DNA of 14,334 nucleotides. Source: JAFDVL01 sp043783625 (GTDB lineage: Bacteria > Acidobacteriota > Blastocatellia > RBC074). Under the pieces are notes generated by a model. The model was given only the letters and a program-made list of their open reading frames with translations. It did not search any database and was not told the DNA's origin. Below, piece after piece: positions 14,309 to 14,334 of this stretch. The position numbers and the translations under genes are program-made. The DNA lies in assembly GCA_043783625.1 (NCBI GenBank), contig JAYVZE010000229.1:1-14334 (forward strand). The letters run 5' to 3'. The first letter of the stretch is position 1. Each line of letters begins with the position of its first letter.

Positions 14309-14334
14309 ATGCCTTTTTCACTTCGTAAACTCAC
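14309..14334 (+). CDS. Start of a gene cut by the window end
   Basis: The ATG at 14309 is preceded by AGGAG (14298-14302) with a 6-base spacer, the best Shine-Dalgarno arrangement in the window. Only eight complete codons are visible (MPFSLRKL), too few to identify the product; the basic residues could open a signal peptide. An alternative frame is open from the ATG at 14268 to the window end but has no ribosome site. Confidence 0.45.

Overview
The window reads as chromosomal DNA of moderate GC from a free-living Gram-negative-type bacterium. The most likely source is Acidobacteriota, class Blastocatellia or a relative. That is an inference from the fused E1 alpha/beta 2-oxo-acid dehydrogenase, a stand-alone HerA ATPase, a DUF2721 membrane protein, weak or absent Shine-Dalgarno sites, and hairpin-rich intergenic repeats. 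No rRNA, tRNA, CRISPR array, transposase or phage gene was seen.

Layout, left to right. (1) 1-3902, + strand, a surface-polysaccharide-flavoured group: the C-terminal end of a probable polysaccharide deacetylase, an ABC exporter with fused membrane and ATPase domains, an NAD-dependent sugar-nucleotide epimerase, and a nucleotidyltransferase-fold protein whose start codon overlaps the epimerase stop. Two hairpin-rich repeats lie in this part: a 16-bp inverted repeat that supplies the deacetylase stop codon, and a composite element between the ABC gene and the epimerase. (2) 3950-6628, + strand, DNA/RNA housekeeping: a HerA-type ATPase without NurA beside it, then TruA with an unusual disordered N-terminal extension. 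(3) 6652-9404, + strand, a self-contained bicistronic unit: a good sigma70-type promoter, a long structured leader, a type IV pilin-like protein, a 670-residue unrecognised single-pass membrane protein, and a strong intrinsic terminator. (4) 9445-10392, + strand: queG. (5) 10393-10625: a convergent intergenic gap holding tandem TTTTCCACAGG boxes. (6) 11100-13229 and 10626-11087, - strand: fused E1 alpha/beta dehydrogenase followed closely by a MOSC-domain protein. (7) 13460-13960, + strand: a DUF2721 membrane protein, then a 348-base gap and the first codons of another + strand gene.

How the genes relate: the left group would supply and export a modified cell-surface glycan. TruA and QueG both act on tRNA anticodon regions but are separate transcription units here. 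The E1 protein would feed acyl groups to an E2/E3 complex encoded elsewhere. The best candidate for something undescribed is the pilin/670-residue membrane protein unit. Its leader contains a segment (TTGCCT, 6760-6765) that can pair either with a leader copy of AGGCAA or with the copy forming the ribosome binding site. Short repeats with 7-base periodicity recur at gene boundaries, and one may have contributed to the TruA extension.
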